Shown one piece after another: positions 8,701-20,308 of a stretch of 56,057 nucleotides of DNA. The DNA comes from Streptomyces sp. NRRL S-337 (GTDB lineage: Bacteria; Actinomycetota; Actinomycetes; Streptomycetales; Streptomycetaceae), in assembly GCF_000720175.1 (NCBI RefSeq), contig NZ_JOIX01000045.1, positions 1 to 56,057 on the forward strand. Direction: 5' to 3'. Made by a program: the position numbers and the translations under genes. The notes under the pieces were generated by a model, which was not told the DNA's origin, searched no databases, and worked only from the letters and a program-made list of their open reading frames with translations. Numbering within the stretch: position 1 is the first letter of the stretch; each line of letters opens with the position of its first letter.

Positions 8701-9564
8701 ATGCGGAACCCCACAAGAGATCCACTGACGCGGGACGCCCTGACGAAGGCCGGGCGGGCACTGCGGGTGGTGCTGCTGGTGGTGCTGGCGCTGCTGTTCC
8801 TGATCCCGTTCTACCTGCTGGTGCGGAACGGGCTGGCGAGCGAGCAGGACATCACCTCGCCCGAGTGGACGTTCTTCCCGCACGACCTGCGGTGGTCGAA
8901 CCTGACCGAGGTCTTCCGCGACCCGGCCCTTCCGCTGGGGCGGGCCCTGCTCAACTCCACGCTGATCGCGGTGTCGACGACGGTCGGCACGGTCGTCCTG
9001 GCCTCGCTCGCCGGCTACGGGCTGGCGCGGATTCCGTACCGGCACGCCAATGCCGTCTTCTACGCGATCCTCGGGACGCTGATGGTGCCGGCGGCCGTGA
9101 CCTTCGTGCCGAGCTTCGTGCTGGTGTCGACACTGGGATGGATCTCGACGCTGCGCGGACTGATCATCCCGACGCTGTTCAGCGCCTTCGCCTGCTTCGT
9201 CTTCCGCCAGTACTTCCTGGGCTTCCCCCGGGAGCTGGAGGACGCGGCGCGGGTCGACGGGCTCGGCCACTGGCGGACGTACTGGCGCATCGTCGTCCCC
9301 AACTCCCGTCCGGTGTTCGCCGCGGTCGGCACGATCGTCTTCATCGGCGCCTGGAACGCGTTCCTGTGGCCGCTGGTGATCGGGCAGGACCAGGAGGCGT
9401 GGACGGTGCAGGTGGCGCTGTCCACGTTCACCACCGCGCAGAACCTCAATCTGCACGAGCTGTTCGTGGCGGCGGCGGTGTCGATCGTGCCGCTGGTGGC
9501 CGTCTTCCTGCTGCTCCAGCGGTACATCGTCGCGGGGGTGGAGCGCAGCGGGATCGATGACTGA
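8701..9564 (+). CDS. Sugar ABC transporter permease 2 (MalG-like)
   Basis: A 287-aa second permease of the CUT1 class. It has six predicted membrane helices, and its EAA loop is LEDAARVDGLGHWRTYWRIV. ATG 8701 follows a GGGGGAGG ribosome site and lies five bases beyond the previous stop. No ATP-binding gene follows; in streptomycetes such importers commonly share the ATPase MsiK encoded elsewhere, which is the likely situation here (inference). Confidence 0.92.
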   Translation: MRNPTRDPLTRDALTKAGRALRVVLLVVLALLFLIPFYLLVRNGLASEQDITSPEWTFFPHDLRWSNLTEVFRDPALPLGRALLNSTLIAVSTTVGTVVLASLAGYGLARIPYRHANAVFYAILGTLMVPAAVTFVPSFVLVSTLGWISTLRGLIIPTLFSAFACFVFRQYFLGFPRELEDAARVDGLGHWRTYWRIVVPNSRPVFAAVGTIVFIGAWNAFLWPLVIGQDQEAWTVQVALSTFTTAQNLNLHELFVAAAVSIVPLVAVFLLLQRYIVAGVERSGIDD

Positions 9565-9605
9565 GGACGGCATGGGCCGCCGGCGGACGGGGTACGGTGC
9601 GTGGC

Positions 9606-9746
9606 ATGAGCACGCACCCGAAGCCTCGTGAGGTGGCGCCGCGCGACTGCGGCCCCCACGGTGAGTGCGCGCCCCGCGGCCTGAGCTTCCTGCGCCGCCG
9701 CGGCCGGGTGGGATCTCCCCCGGCCTGTTGTCTCCGTACGGCCTGA
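9606..9746 (+). CDS. Possible small ORF, Cys-rich basic 46-residue peptide
   Basis: An ATG at 9606 opens a 46-codon frame ending RGRVGSPPACCLRTA, with four cysteines and many arginines. It lies in the 362-base gap between the transporter and the dioxygenase gene. The ribosome site is weak and codon composition is not decisive. It could be a leader-type peptide for the dioxygenase, or chance. The remaining gap holds no other recognisable element. Confidence 0.2.
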   Translation: MSTHPKPREVAPRDCGPHGECAPRGLSFLRRRGRVGSPPACCLRTA

Positions 9747-9926
9747 GTCGCACCGCCACCGCGGCAGTCGTACCGCCACCCGCGGCGTCCGCGACCCGGC
9801 CCGTCCGCGATCCGAGCCGCACGGTCCGGGCCGCAGCTCGGCCTTCCGGCTCCCGCTCTCCCCTTCCCTGCGCCGTGCGGCCGCGCCCCGCCCCTGCTTT
9901 CCTCACCCGCGCCCCAAGGAGGCCCC

Positions 9927-10883
9927 ATGACACCCCCCGGCCCCTCTTCCCGCTCCCTTCTCCCCCACCTCTCTCCCCTCCGCCCCCACCGCATCCCCGC
10001 CGACGGCCTCTACGAAGGCCCGCGGATGCTGCGTCGTACGCCTGACGGATGGACCGACCGGCCCTACGAGCGCTTCGAAGTCGTACCGCAGGGGGCCGTC
10101 CTCGGGGCCGAGATCCGTGGGCTGGACCTGTCCCGGCCGCTGACCGCACCGCTGCGGGCGGAGCTGAACCGGGCGCTGCTGGAGTGGAAGGTGCTGTTCT
10201 TCCGCGGGCAACACCTGACTTCCGAGTCATCACGTGAATTCGCCGCGAATTGGGGGGAGTTGGAGACCAATCCGCTCCTGGCGCAGGGGGATACGAAGGA
10301 GGTGGTGCGGTTCGACAAGGCGGCCGGCGCGGTTCCTACGTTCGAGAACGTATGGCACGCGGACGTCACGTTCCGGGAACGCCCGGCGCTCGGCGCGGTG
10401 TTGCAGCTTCGTGAGGTACCGGCCTCCGGCGGAGACACCCTGTGGGCCGATATGGCCGCGGCGTACGACAATTTGCCGTCGGAAATCAGGACCCGCATCG
10501 ACGGGGCGCGGGCGGTGCACGACTATCTCCCGGGCTTCGCGCGCTTCTGCTCCCCGGCCCAACTCGCGCCATTCCAGCACGAGTTCCCGCCCGTCGAGCA
10601 TCCGGTGGTGCGCCGCCACCCGGAGACCGGGCGGCGCACGCTGTTCGTCAACGCCTCCTTCACCACCCGGATCGCGGGCTGGGCGGAGGCGGAGAGCGAT
10701 CGGATGCTGCGGCTGCTGTTCCAGCAGGCGCACGTGCCGGAGTTCCAGGTGCGGTGGCGCTGGCAGGCGGGCGACGTCGCCTTCTGGGACAACCGCGCCA
10801 CCCAGCACTATGCCGTGAACGACTACGGGACCGGGCGCCGGGTCGCCGAACGGGTCGCCATCGCCGGGGATCGCCCGTACTGA
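9927..10883 (+). CDS. TauD/TfdA family Fe(II)/2-oxoglutarate dioxygenase
   Basis: This 318-aa enzyme is of the taurine/alkylsulfonate dioxygenase family, which hydroxylates a substrate at the expense of 2-oxoglutarate and O2. The iron facial triad is visible: H144 and D146 in NVWHADVTF, and distal H294 in RATQHYAVNDY. The 2-oxoglutarate-binding Arg lies in RVAERVAI near the end. SGGDTLWADMAAAY is a conserved family block. A near-perfect AAGGAGG ribosome site precedes ATG 9927. The N-terminal ~35 residues are Pro/Ser-rich and may be dispensable. The substrate is not assignable; no sulfonate transporter is adjacent. Confidence 0.9.
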   Translation: MTPPGPSSRSLLPHLSPLRPHRIPADGLYEGPRMLRRTPDGWTDRPYERFEVVPQGAVLGAEIRGLDLSRPLTAPLRAELNRALLEWKVLFFRGQHLTSESSREFAANWGELETNPLLAQGDTKEVVRFDKAAGAVPTFENVWHADVTFRERPALGAVLQLREVPASGGDTLWADMAAAYDNLPSEIRTRIDGARAVHDYLPGFARFCSPAQLAPFQHEFPPVEHPVVRRHPETGRRTLFVNASFTTRIAGWAEAESDRMLRLLFQQAHVPEFQVRWRWQAGDVAFWDNRATQHYAVNDYGTGRRVAERVAIAGDRPY

Positions 10884-11012
10884 CGGCGTAGCCCGCGCCC
10901 GTACGGCGCAGGAGGGTGGCGGTCCCCGTCCGGCGTACCCGGCCCGCTCGGCACGTCGACGACGCGCCCGGAGCCCCGGCGGCACCGCCACCGCCCGCAG
11001 GCGGTCCCGGGA

Positions 11013-12014
11013 TCACGCCAGCCGCTCGTACGCGGCGTCCTCCGCCGGCCGGGCGCCGCGCAGCAGGGCCGCGCCCAGCGGGGTGAGGGTGTGCAGCACC
11101 GCGTTGCCCTGCCGGAGCGTGGTCAGCAGGCCGGCGTCGCGCAGGACGGTGGCGTGCTGGCTGGCGGAGGCCAGCGAGACGTCGGCCCGGCGGGCGAGTT
11201 CGCTGGTGGTGCAGCCGACGCCGACGCCGTGCAGTATCGCCGAGCGGGTCTTGCCGACGAGCCGGCCGAGACATCGCTCGGGCGGTACGTGCGGGGTGAG
11301 CCTCGGCGTGTGGTGCTCCACCGGGTAGACCAGGACGGGCGTCAGGTCCGGGTTGTGGAAGGTCACCGGGGTGCGGCGGCAGAAGTACGAGGGCAGCAGG
11401 AGCAGGCCGCGGCCGTTGAGATGGAGATCGCGGTCGACGGGATAGTCGGCCTCCAGGACCGGCGGGCGCCAGCGCATCATCGGCGGCAGCGAGGCGAGCA
11501 GTCGGTCCGCGCCGCCGTCGAGCAGCGCCCGGCCCCGGGTGGCCCGGTCGGCCTCGATACGGCCCTGGATGCGCGGCCAGTACGGAGCGACGGCCGCCTC
11601 GAAGTAGCCCTGCAGGATGGTGGCGAGGCGGCCGAGCGCGCGGGTCTCGCCGTCGGCCATCGCGCGGATCCACGACGGGAGCGGACGGGCGGCGGCGGAG
11701 AGCCGGGACAGCTCGGTGTGCAGCCGCTCGGCCGGTGTCTCGCGCAGCGCGGCGAGCGCGTCGGACAGCCCGAGGAGCCCTTCGGCGGGCGTCAGGAAAT
11801 CGGGGAAATAGCCGCGCGTGGGCACCAGTGGCGCCAGCAGACGCGCTTCGCCATTCAACTTTCCCCGTGTTTCCGATCGCCATTTGCCGAACGCCGAATC
11901 GTCCCGCCGGTCACGCAGCCGGTGAAAGCTCAAGACGGTCTCCCACAGCGCGTCCGGGCGTGCCGCAATGCGCACACGGGCCAGATCGAGTCCACTGAAA
12001 TGGACGCGTAACAC
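11013..12014 (-). CDS. ArsR-like winged-helix transcriptional regulator
   Basis: A 333-aa protein starting at GTG 12014 (VLRVHFSGLDLARVRIA), preceded by a GGGTGGGGG stretch. The large N-terminal domain is of the kind found in streptomycete ArsR-type regulators (DUF5937-like). The C-terminal ~75 residues form a winged helix (TTSELARRADVSLASASQHA as recognition region, then DAGLLTTLRQGNAVLHTLTP as wing). No metal-binding Cys motif was seen, so metal sensing is unlikely. It stands alone and is convergent with the dioxygenase gene, which may be a target. Confidence 0.8.
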   Translation of the reverse strand: MLRVHFSGLDLARVRIAARPDALWETVLSFHRLRDRRDDSAFGKWRSETRGKLNGEARLLAPLVPTRGYFPDFLTPAEGLLGLSDALAALRETPAERLHTELSRLSAAARPLPSWIRAMADGETRALGRLATILQGYFEAAVAPYWPRIQGRIEADRATRGRALLDGGADRLLASLPPMMRWRPPVLEADYPVDRDLHLNGRGLLLLPSYFCRRTPVTFHNPDLTPVLVYPVEHHTPRLTPHVPPERCLGRLVGKTRSAILHGVGVGCTTSELARRADVSLASASQHATVLRDAGLLTTLRQGNAVLHTLTPLGAALLRGARPAEDAAYERLA

Positions 12015-12383
12015 CGAACCCCCACCCTTGGTTTCTTCCGTCGGCCCCCGGCACGCCTGAGTATGCACGCCAACACGCGCGGTCACCATGCCCTTTTGGC
12101 CAGACTTGAAAGTCCTCGCGCCGCCCGGGGGGCGGCAGGAATGCTTGTACTCAATTCGACGGCGGCACGAACGGCCCGGATTGCTCGATCCCGTGGGGGG
12201 TGATGGGCAAAGAACCGTCCGCTCGGCAGCCCCGTCGAAGGCCGCCTTCCCGCGCCGACCGGGGTGGCGGCAGCTCCCGAGGGGGGAGTCCGGAGAAAGC
12301 GAGGGCGGCACCTCCGCACAGGTGCCGCCCTCGTCCGGTTGCCCGTCGGGACCGCACCAGGGCGGTCCGGGTGCCTCACCGGC
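12015..12383. other. Intergenic region with promoter of the ArsR-like gene and a terminator
   Basis: The 369-base gap contains the upstream region of the ArsR-like gene (12015-12290) and the hairpin at 12300-12333. No further gene was supported. Confidence 0.5.
12300..12333 (-). terminator. Terminator hairpin, copy 1 of an identical 34-bp element
   Basis: A 14-bp perfect stem (CGAGGGCGGCACCT and complement) with loop CCGCAC lies 50 nt downstream of the ATPase gene stop. Its 34 bases are identical to 16029-16062. Confidence 0.75.
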
Positions 12384-15173
12384 TCATCCCCGGGTCCGCA
12401 GCAGCCCCTCCCACGCCTCCGTGTCCCCGGCGTCCACCGCCGTGCCGTAGAGCTCCGCCGCGCGTCGCACGTCACCCTTTTCCTCCGTGAGTTGGGCGAG
12501 CGCACCCCAGGCATCAACGTCTCCCAGGGCGGTCGCCGTGAGATAGGCCCGTTCGGCGCCTTCGAGGTCGCCGCCCTGCTCGCGTACCCGGCCCAGGGCG
12601 GTCCACGCCCCGGTCGCGCCGGCCTCCCTCGCCTTGGCCACCGCCGCCTCCGACCCCACCCGGTCGCCGGCCCGCTCACGGATGCGGGAGAGCGCGGCCC
12701 AGGCTTCCGGATCCCCGGTCTCGGCGGCGGCGTTCGCGGCGCGTTCGGCGCCCGGCCGGTCGCCCGCCGCCTCCCTGAGCCGCGCGAGCATCGTGCAGGC
12801 GTCGGTGTCCCCCGCGGCGGCTGCGGCTTCGGCCGCCAGGTCCGCCCCCACCGGATCGCCCGCCTCCGCCCGCAGCCGGGCGAGCGCCACCCAGGCCTCC
12901 GCGTCGCCCTGCCAGGCGGCCTTGCGGGCGGCGCGCTCGGCGCCCGCCCGGTCGCCGTTCTCCTCGCAGAGCCGGGCCAGTTGGGCCTGCGCGGTGACCG
13001 ACCCGGCGGCGGCCGCCCGCCCCCAGGCGTGCGCCGCCCCCTCGGTGTCACCCCGCTCCCGGCGCAGCCGGGCCAGTACGCACCAGCCCTCGGCGTCCCG
13101 GCGCTCGCCGGCCTGCGCGGCCGCCCGCTCCGCCCCCGCCTCGTCCCCGTCGGCCCGGCGCAGCCGCACCAGATGGACGTAGGCCGTGGTGACACCGGCG
13201 GCGCCGGCCTCGCCGTAGGCCGTCTCCGCCACGGCGCCGTCGCCCGCCCGTTCGGCCAGCCGGGCCTGCCCCAGCAGGCCCCAGGGGTCTCCCGCGCGGG
13301 CCGCCCGGGCATACGCCGCACCGGCGCCCGCGGTGTCCCCGGCGTGGTCCCGCTGCCGGGCGAGCGTCAGCCAGGCCCGGGTGCAGCCCGCCTCCGCCGC
13401 CCGGGCAGCGGTCTCGTCGGCGCCCTCCCGGCACCCGGCCGCTTCCCGCAGACGGGCCAGGGCCGACCAGGCCTGCCGCTCCCCCACGCCGGCCGCCCGC
13501 GCATAGGCGTGGCAGGCACCGTCGCTGTCCCCGCTGTTCTCGCGTACCGCCCCCAGCACGGCCCAGGCCCGCGCGCTGTCCGCCGCGGCCGTCTCCGCGC
13601 CCGCCCGGTCGCCGGTCTCCTCCAGGAGCTGCGCGAGCGCCGGACGCGCCACATCACCGCCCCGCTCCACGGCGCACCGGTACAGCCGTACGGCATGGTC
13701 GTGGCGGCGGCGGTCCTGCGCCGCCTGCCCCATCGCGTACAGGTCGTCGACGGTGCGCGCATGGGCCGCCGCGGCCTCCCACAACTGCTCGGGCGGGGCC
13801 AGGTGCGCGCGCCGCAGCCGGACGCTCTGGTCCAGGTAGTCGGCGGGGTGATAGCCGTCCGCCGCCCCGAGGCCCGGCGCGACCCGGTCGGGCACCAGGG
13901 CGGACAGCGAGCCGGTCTCCTGGGCGCACAGGCTGCGCAGGGCGGTGGCGAACCAGCCGCTGTCGTGCGTGACCCGGGCGGTCGTCGGCAGGTAGCCGGC
14001 CACGGCCTCGGCGAGCAGTTCGCCCGGAAGTGCGCTGCCGTGCCCGAGGCGGCGGGCGTCGACGGCGGCCGTGACGACCGCGTGCTCGATCTCCGAGAAG
14101 GCGTTGCCGGGCCCGGTTGCGTACCGCCGGACCAGCTCCGGTCCGCCGGTCAGCTGCTGGATGACCCGGGCCCGTGCGCCGTCGCCGGACCACTGCGCGG
14201 CCGCGACCGCCGCCCGCATCCGCGGGTCCCGGACGGCGATCTTCCGGGCCTGCCCGAGACCGTCCCCCAGGCCGTCCGGGACGTGGATCTCGGCCCGGTA
14301 GGTCTCCAGCAGGGCGCGGGCATGGGCGTACCGGTCGGCCGTCTCCAGCGCCCGCGAGGCCACCTTGCGGGCGTACTCCGGCCACATCGTGCCGATCACC
14401 GCCACCGGTGTGACCCGGGCGAGGAGTTCCGCGAGGGCCCGGGCTGCCTCCTCCCCGGCGGGCTCGGTCAGATGACGCTGTGCCTCGCCCAGCCAGACGA
14501 CGGTGCGCGCGTCGACGGAGTCCGTCGCCACCCACTCGACGAGCTCGTGCGCGCCCCGCGGCACCAGCACCGGCCACGTGGACAGTTCGCTCCGTACGGC
14601 CTCGAAAGCGGCCCGCGACTTGCCGGTCGACGACTGTCCGACCAGGAGGGCCAGGACGGACTGCCGGCCCTCGGCCGCGTGCCGCAGCCGGTCGCGGAGC
14701 AGCTCGTCGTGTTTGCGCGCGATGTAGGGGGTGAGGTCGTCGACGCCGCTGCCGTCGACGGCGACCGCACGGTGCACCCCGAGCGCGAAGGCGCCCCAGT
14801 CCTCGGCCGTGCGCGGGGGCGGGCCCGGGTTCTCCTGGGCCGCGATCCACAGCTGTTTGGTCCGTACGACCACGTGCTCCGGGTCCTCGGCCCCGCCCGA
14901 CCGCGCCAGCACCGCGGCGACCGACTCCGCGTCGTGCAGACCGGGCAGTTTCGCACCGCCCAGGATCCGGTTGACGGTGTCCTTCAAGGGCGAGCCGGGC
15001 AGGCCGTCGTCCTGGCCGATCGCGTCCACGATCGCCTCCAGGGAAGGGGTGCCGGCGGCGAGGTAGAGGCGGTACAGGAAGCGCTTGAACTCCCGCAGTG
15101 CGCCCGGCGGCAGCCGCGGCGGGGCCAGCGGCCGTGGCCGGCGCCCCGGAGCGCGGTTCTCGTCGCTTCCCAT
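12384..15173 (-). CDS. P-loop ATPase with C-terminal tetratricopeptide-like repeats
   Basis: This 929-aa protein starts at ATG 15173 (MGSDENRAPGRR), preceded by GGGGGAA. Residues ~25-95 form a helical, HTH-like N-terminal module (FKRFLYRLYLAAGTPSLEAI). Walker A is GQSSTGKS at 179-186. A Walker B-like strand is RTVVWLGEAQRHL, and a following strand is PVAVIGTMWPEYARK. From ~480 to the end there are about a dozen ~35-residue helical repeats of the type WAALARLREAAGDRPGAERA, TPR/Sel1-like, suited to protein binding. The architecture (regulatory N-terminus, NTPase, superhelical sensor) is that of STAND-type signalling ATPases. It is divergent from a small membrane protein gene. The target or trigger is unknown. 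Confidence 0.8.
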   Translation of the reverse strand: MGSDENRAPGRRPRPLAPPRLPPGALREFKRFLYRLYLAAGTPSLEAIVDAIGQDDGLPGSPLKDTVNRILGGAKLPGLHDAESVAAVLARSGGAEDPEHVVVRTKQLWIAAQENPGPPPRTAEDWGAFALGVHRAVAVDGSGVDDLTPYIARKHDELLRDRLRHAAEGRQSVLALLVGQSSTGKSRAAFEAVRSELSTWPVLVPRGAHELVEWVATDSVDARTVVWLGEAQRHLTEPAGEEAARALAELLARVTPVAVIGTMWPEYARKVASRALETADRYAHARALLETYRAEIHVPDGLGDGLGQARKIAVRDPRMRAAVAAAQWSGDGARARVIQQLTGGPELVRRYATGPGNAFSEIEHAVVTAAVDARRLGHGSALPGELLAEAVAGYLPTTARVTHDSGWFATALRSLCAQETGSLSALVPDRVAPGLGAADGYHPADYLDQSVRLRRAHLAPPEQLWEAAAAHARTVDDLYAMGQAAQDRRRHDHAVRLYRCAVERGGDVARPALAQLLEETGDRAGAETAAADSARAWAVLGAVRENSGDSDGACHAYARAAGVGERQAWSALARLREAAGCREGADETAARAAEAGCTRAWLTLARQRDHAGDTAGAGAAYARAARAGDPWGLLGQARLAERAGDGAVAETAYGEAGAAGVTTAYVHLVRLRRADGDEAGAERAAAQAGERRDAEGWCVLARLRRERGDTEGAAHAWGRAAAAGSVTAQAQLARLCEENGDRAGAERAARKAAWQGDAEAWVALARLRAEAGDPVGADLAAEAAAAAGDTDACTMLARLREAAGDRPGAERAANAAAETGDPEAWAALSRIRERAGDRVGSEAAVAKAREAGATGAWTALGRVREQGGDLEGAERAYLTATALGDVDAWGALAQLTEEKGDVRRAAELYGTAVDAGDTEAWEGLLRTRG

Positions 15174-15301
15174 CGCTGTTCCCCCGCTCCCCACCGCATC
15201 CCGTCGCCACCCGTCGGCGGCCTCCCGCCCGCCGCCATCCTGATCCCGACGACGACAGCGCGTCCAGCAGGCGACGCAGCACGCTCACTTCGGAGGCAGA
15301 G

Positions 15302-15523
15302 TTGAACCCCTTCGCCACCCTCATCACGCGAGGCACGGCCAACGCCCTGTACCGGGCCCTGACCGCGGCCCTCCTCGTCCTTCCGCTCCTGCTGGTCACG
15401 CTGGCCAGCGTGCCGGCCCTCGTGGTGCTGCCGTTCCTGCCGGACGGCAGCCGCCGCGCCGACCGCATCATCCGCCAACTGATCGTCTGGACACGGTCGT
15501 TGGCCGCGCGGGGCAGGGCATAG
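15302..15523 (+). CDS. Small membrane protein (73 aa)
   Basis: A TTG start at 15302 is chosen because a perfect GGAGG lies five bases before it. The product has one long or two short hydrophobic segments ([20 protein letters not shown] and onward) and a basic C-terminus ([18 protein letters not shown]), so the tail is probably cytosolic. The family was not recognised. It is divergent from the repeat ATPase (start to start 128 bases) and 52 bases upstream of the STAS gene. Confidence 0.6.
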   Translation: MNPFATLITRGTANALYRALTAALLVLPLLLVTLASVPALVVLPFLPDGSRRADRIIRQLIVWTRSLAARGRA

Positions 15524-15575
15524 GCGACGTACGCTGAGGCCCGGGAACGCGCCGAGCGGAAGGACGCGGGGACGC

Positions 15576-16004
15576 ATGGAGCCGATCGTGTACCGGTGCA
15601 GCCGGGTGGAGACCACCCACGAGCACCTCTCCGAGGAGATGACCGTGCTCACGGTCACCGGTGAGTTCGACGTCTATACCGCCCCGGTTGTCCGGGAGGC
15701 CGTCGTGGAGCTCGTCAACGACGGGCACTTCCAGCTGCTCATCGAGGTGAGCGGGGTGGATTTCCTCGACAGCACGGGAACCGGCGTACTGGTCGGCGCC
15801 CTGAAGCGGACCCGGGCCCACGGCGGCATGGTCGGCATCGTCGCCCCTGACGCCAGATTCCTGAAGGCGCTCCGGGTGAGCGGTCTCACCAAGGTCTTCC
15901 CGGTGTACGGCTCCGTCGCCGAAGGCGAGGAACTCCTCCCGCGGGCCGTCGCCGCCCTCAACCGGAAACGCGGCGACGCCACCCCCGCCCGGCAGATCGC
16001 CTGA
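15576..16004 (+). CDS. STAS-domain protein, anti-sigma factor antagonist
   Basis: This 142-aa protein has a single STAS domain. The conserved phosphoacceptor segment is [16 protein letters not shown] with Asp65-Ser66, the Ser that cognate anti-sigma kinases phosphorylate in SpoIIAA/RsbV-type antagonists. Strand [15 protein letters not shown] is the typical first half. No anti-sigma kinase or sigma gene is adjacent, so the partner is elsewhere. It is followed by a strong terminator. Confidence 0.88.
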   Translation: MEPIVYRCSRVETTHEHLSEEMTVLTVTGEFDVYTAPVVREAVVELVNDGHFQLLIEVSGVDFLDSTGTGVLVGALKRTRAHGGMVGIVAPDARFLKALRVSGLTKVFPVYGSVAEGEELLPRAVAALNRKRGDATPARQIA

Positions 16005-16028
16005 GACCTCCGCGGGTCCGTACACGAC

Positions 16029-16062
16029 CGAGGGCGGCACCTCCGCACAGGTGCCGCCCTCG
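16029..16062 (+). terminator. Terminator hairpin, copy 2 of the identical 34-bp element
   Basis: The same 14-bp stem and CCGCAC loop as 12300-12333 sit 25 nt after the STAS stop. Confidence 0.75.
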
Positions 16063-16140
16063 TTGGGGTTCCGGAGCCGACGGCCGGGCTGGTGAGGGTT
16101 TTTGAGGTGGCCCCGCCGCCGGTTCCGGTGGTTCTCGTGC

Positions 16141-16172
16141 GGCACCGCGGACGCGCCCGCGCCCGCGGTGCC
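16141..16172 (-). terminator. Terminator hairpin of ppdK
   Basis: Inverted repeat GGCACCGCGG (16141-16150) / CCGCGGTGCC (16163-16172), 12-nt loop, nine bases beyond the ppdK stop on the minus strand. Confidence 0.6.
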
Positions 16173-16180
16173 TTCCTGGG

Positions 16181-18916
<2,736 letters not shown>

Positions 18917-19498
18917 GGCACTGACTCCTCGCCGACGGGCTGCCCTGACGGCGAGGAACATACCCAGATCGAAGGCGTATGGGTACGTCCACTTGGTCGA
19001 CATACGTGCGTAACCGGCCGTCAGCCAGCAGATCGAAAGTGATCACCCGCTCAGCAGTCAGTTCATTACCTGAATGCATTACTGCGAAGCGTGATCGTAG
19101 TGGGGAAGATGTGATACGCACTGCGACGAATGAGTGCATCACTCGAACAGATGAAGGGTGGCACCCGGTGCCACCTTTCCGAGAGGTGGAGCCCGGCCTC
19201 ATTCGCTCATCTGAGCGCAACCCCTATCAGGGGTGGCGAGAATCACGCGCTCATGTGTGCTGGGGTCCCATCATTTGGACCCTCCCGGCGGCCGGACGAT
19301 CAAGAAAACCGCCTAGTCGGGCAGTCGTCCGCGCGCACGCGGTAGGTCGCTCGCTACGCAATTCGGCCACCCGGCGCCCGGAAGCCGGGTTCCGGGAGGG
19401 CCTGCCGGGAGTGGGCGCCGCTATCAGGCCATAGTTCCTGGCCGGGCCGGAACGCCGCCCGGACGTCCGGGGTCGTATACGACCCGGCGGGCGGGGCC
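18917..19498. other. Long intergenic region upstream of ppdK
   Basis: These 582 bases hold no convincing gene. Around 19030-19160 the sequence is less GC-rich and contains short palindromes: AGTGATCACC at 19038-19047, which resembles abutted BldD-type half-sites, and GAGTG-CAT-CACTC at 19132-19144. This is probably the ppdK control region. Confidence 0.45.
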
Positions 19499-20086
19499 TC
19501 ACAGCGCACCGGCGCCCTTCGGCCGGCGGCCGCTGCGGCGGGGCGGCGGGTCACGGCCGTCGAGCAGTTCCAGTCGCCGTTCCGCGCCGCGGCGCTCCAC
19601 CTGCGCCACGATCCGGCGCAGCAGCTCCGCCAGATCGAGCGCCTCGTCGTCGTTCAGCCCCCCGGTCACGAAGACCTCTTCGTCGTGGAACTCCGGGAAG
19701 AGCCGGGCCATCAGCCGCTCCCCGTCGGCTGTCAGGGAGAGCAGCGCCAGTCGCCGGTCGGTGGGGTGCGCCCGGCGCTCCAGCAGGCCGCGGTTCTGCA
19801 GGGTGCGGGCAACGCCGGTGAGCGTGCCCTTGGAGATGCCGGCCTCCTCGGCGACCTTGCGGGTCTCGCGTTCGCCGCCGATCCACACCACCCAGAGCAC
19901 GACGAAACCGGTCCAGGTCAGATCGGCGCCGCGCAGTACGGAGTTCTCGAAGTGCTGGCGCACCGCGGCCGCGGCCCGGTAGATGCCCGCCACCGCGGCC
20001 ATCTGCTCGGAGCGCACGGGCAGGTCCCCGACCCGGGCCCGGACCGCCCGCTCCACCTCTCCGGGCGAACGGTCCCCGCTCAGCAC
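19499..20086 (-). CDS. MarR family transcriptional regulator
   Basis: A 195-aa cytosolic DNA-binding protein. The winged helix runs from ~50 to 130: TRKVAEEAGISKGTLTGVA is the helix-turn-helix, and LLERRAHPTDRRLALLSLTA is the wing with the DxR motif diagnostic of MarR. The start is GTG 20086, with GAGGA nine bases before. The C-terminal tail ([14 protein letters not shown]) is basic and disordered. It is divergent from the GNAT gene, the likely regulatory target or neighbour. Confidence 0.87.
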   Translation of the reverse strand: MLSGDRSPGEVERAVRARVGDLPVRSEQMAAVAGIYRAAAAVRQHFENSVLRGADLTWTGFVVLWVVWIGGERETRKVAEEAGISKGTLTGVARTLQNRGLLERRAHPTDRRLALLSLTADGERLMARLFPEFHDEEVFVTGGLNDDEALDLAELLRRIVAQVERRGAERRLELLDGRDPPPRRSGRRPKGAGAL

Positions 20087-20308
20087 GACTGCGTCCTCGC
20101 CACGGCTGCTCCTTCACATCCGTCATGCCGTAAATCCGGCATTCGGCCTCAAACGGTACGCGGCCGCCGCCGATATCCCTGCGCGCCGCGCCCGAGTCCG
20201 ACCCGTCCGCATAAAGAGGTGCCTCGACGCCCCCCGTCGCGTAATGTGCGCACCCGGGCGGCGCCTCTTACCTATCGCCGCCAGCGACCGCCACTCGGGG
20301 AGGACTTG

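Noticed and set aside
12264..15305. Plus-strand open frame of about 1000 codons
   Set aside because: Mirror of the repeat-rich ATPase; composition is Arg/Gly/Pro-rich with no domain.
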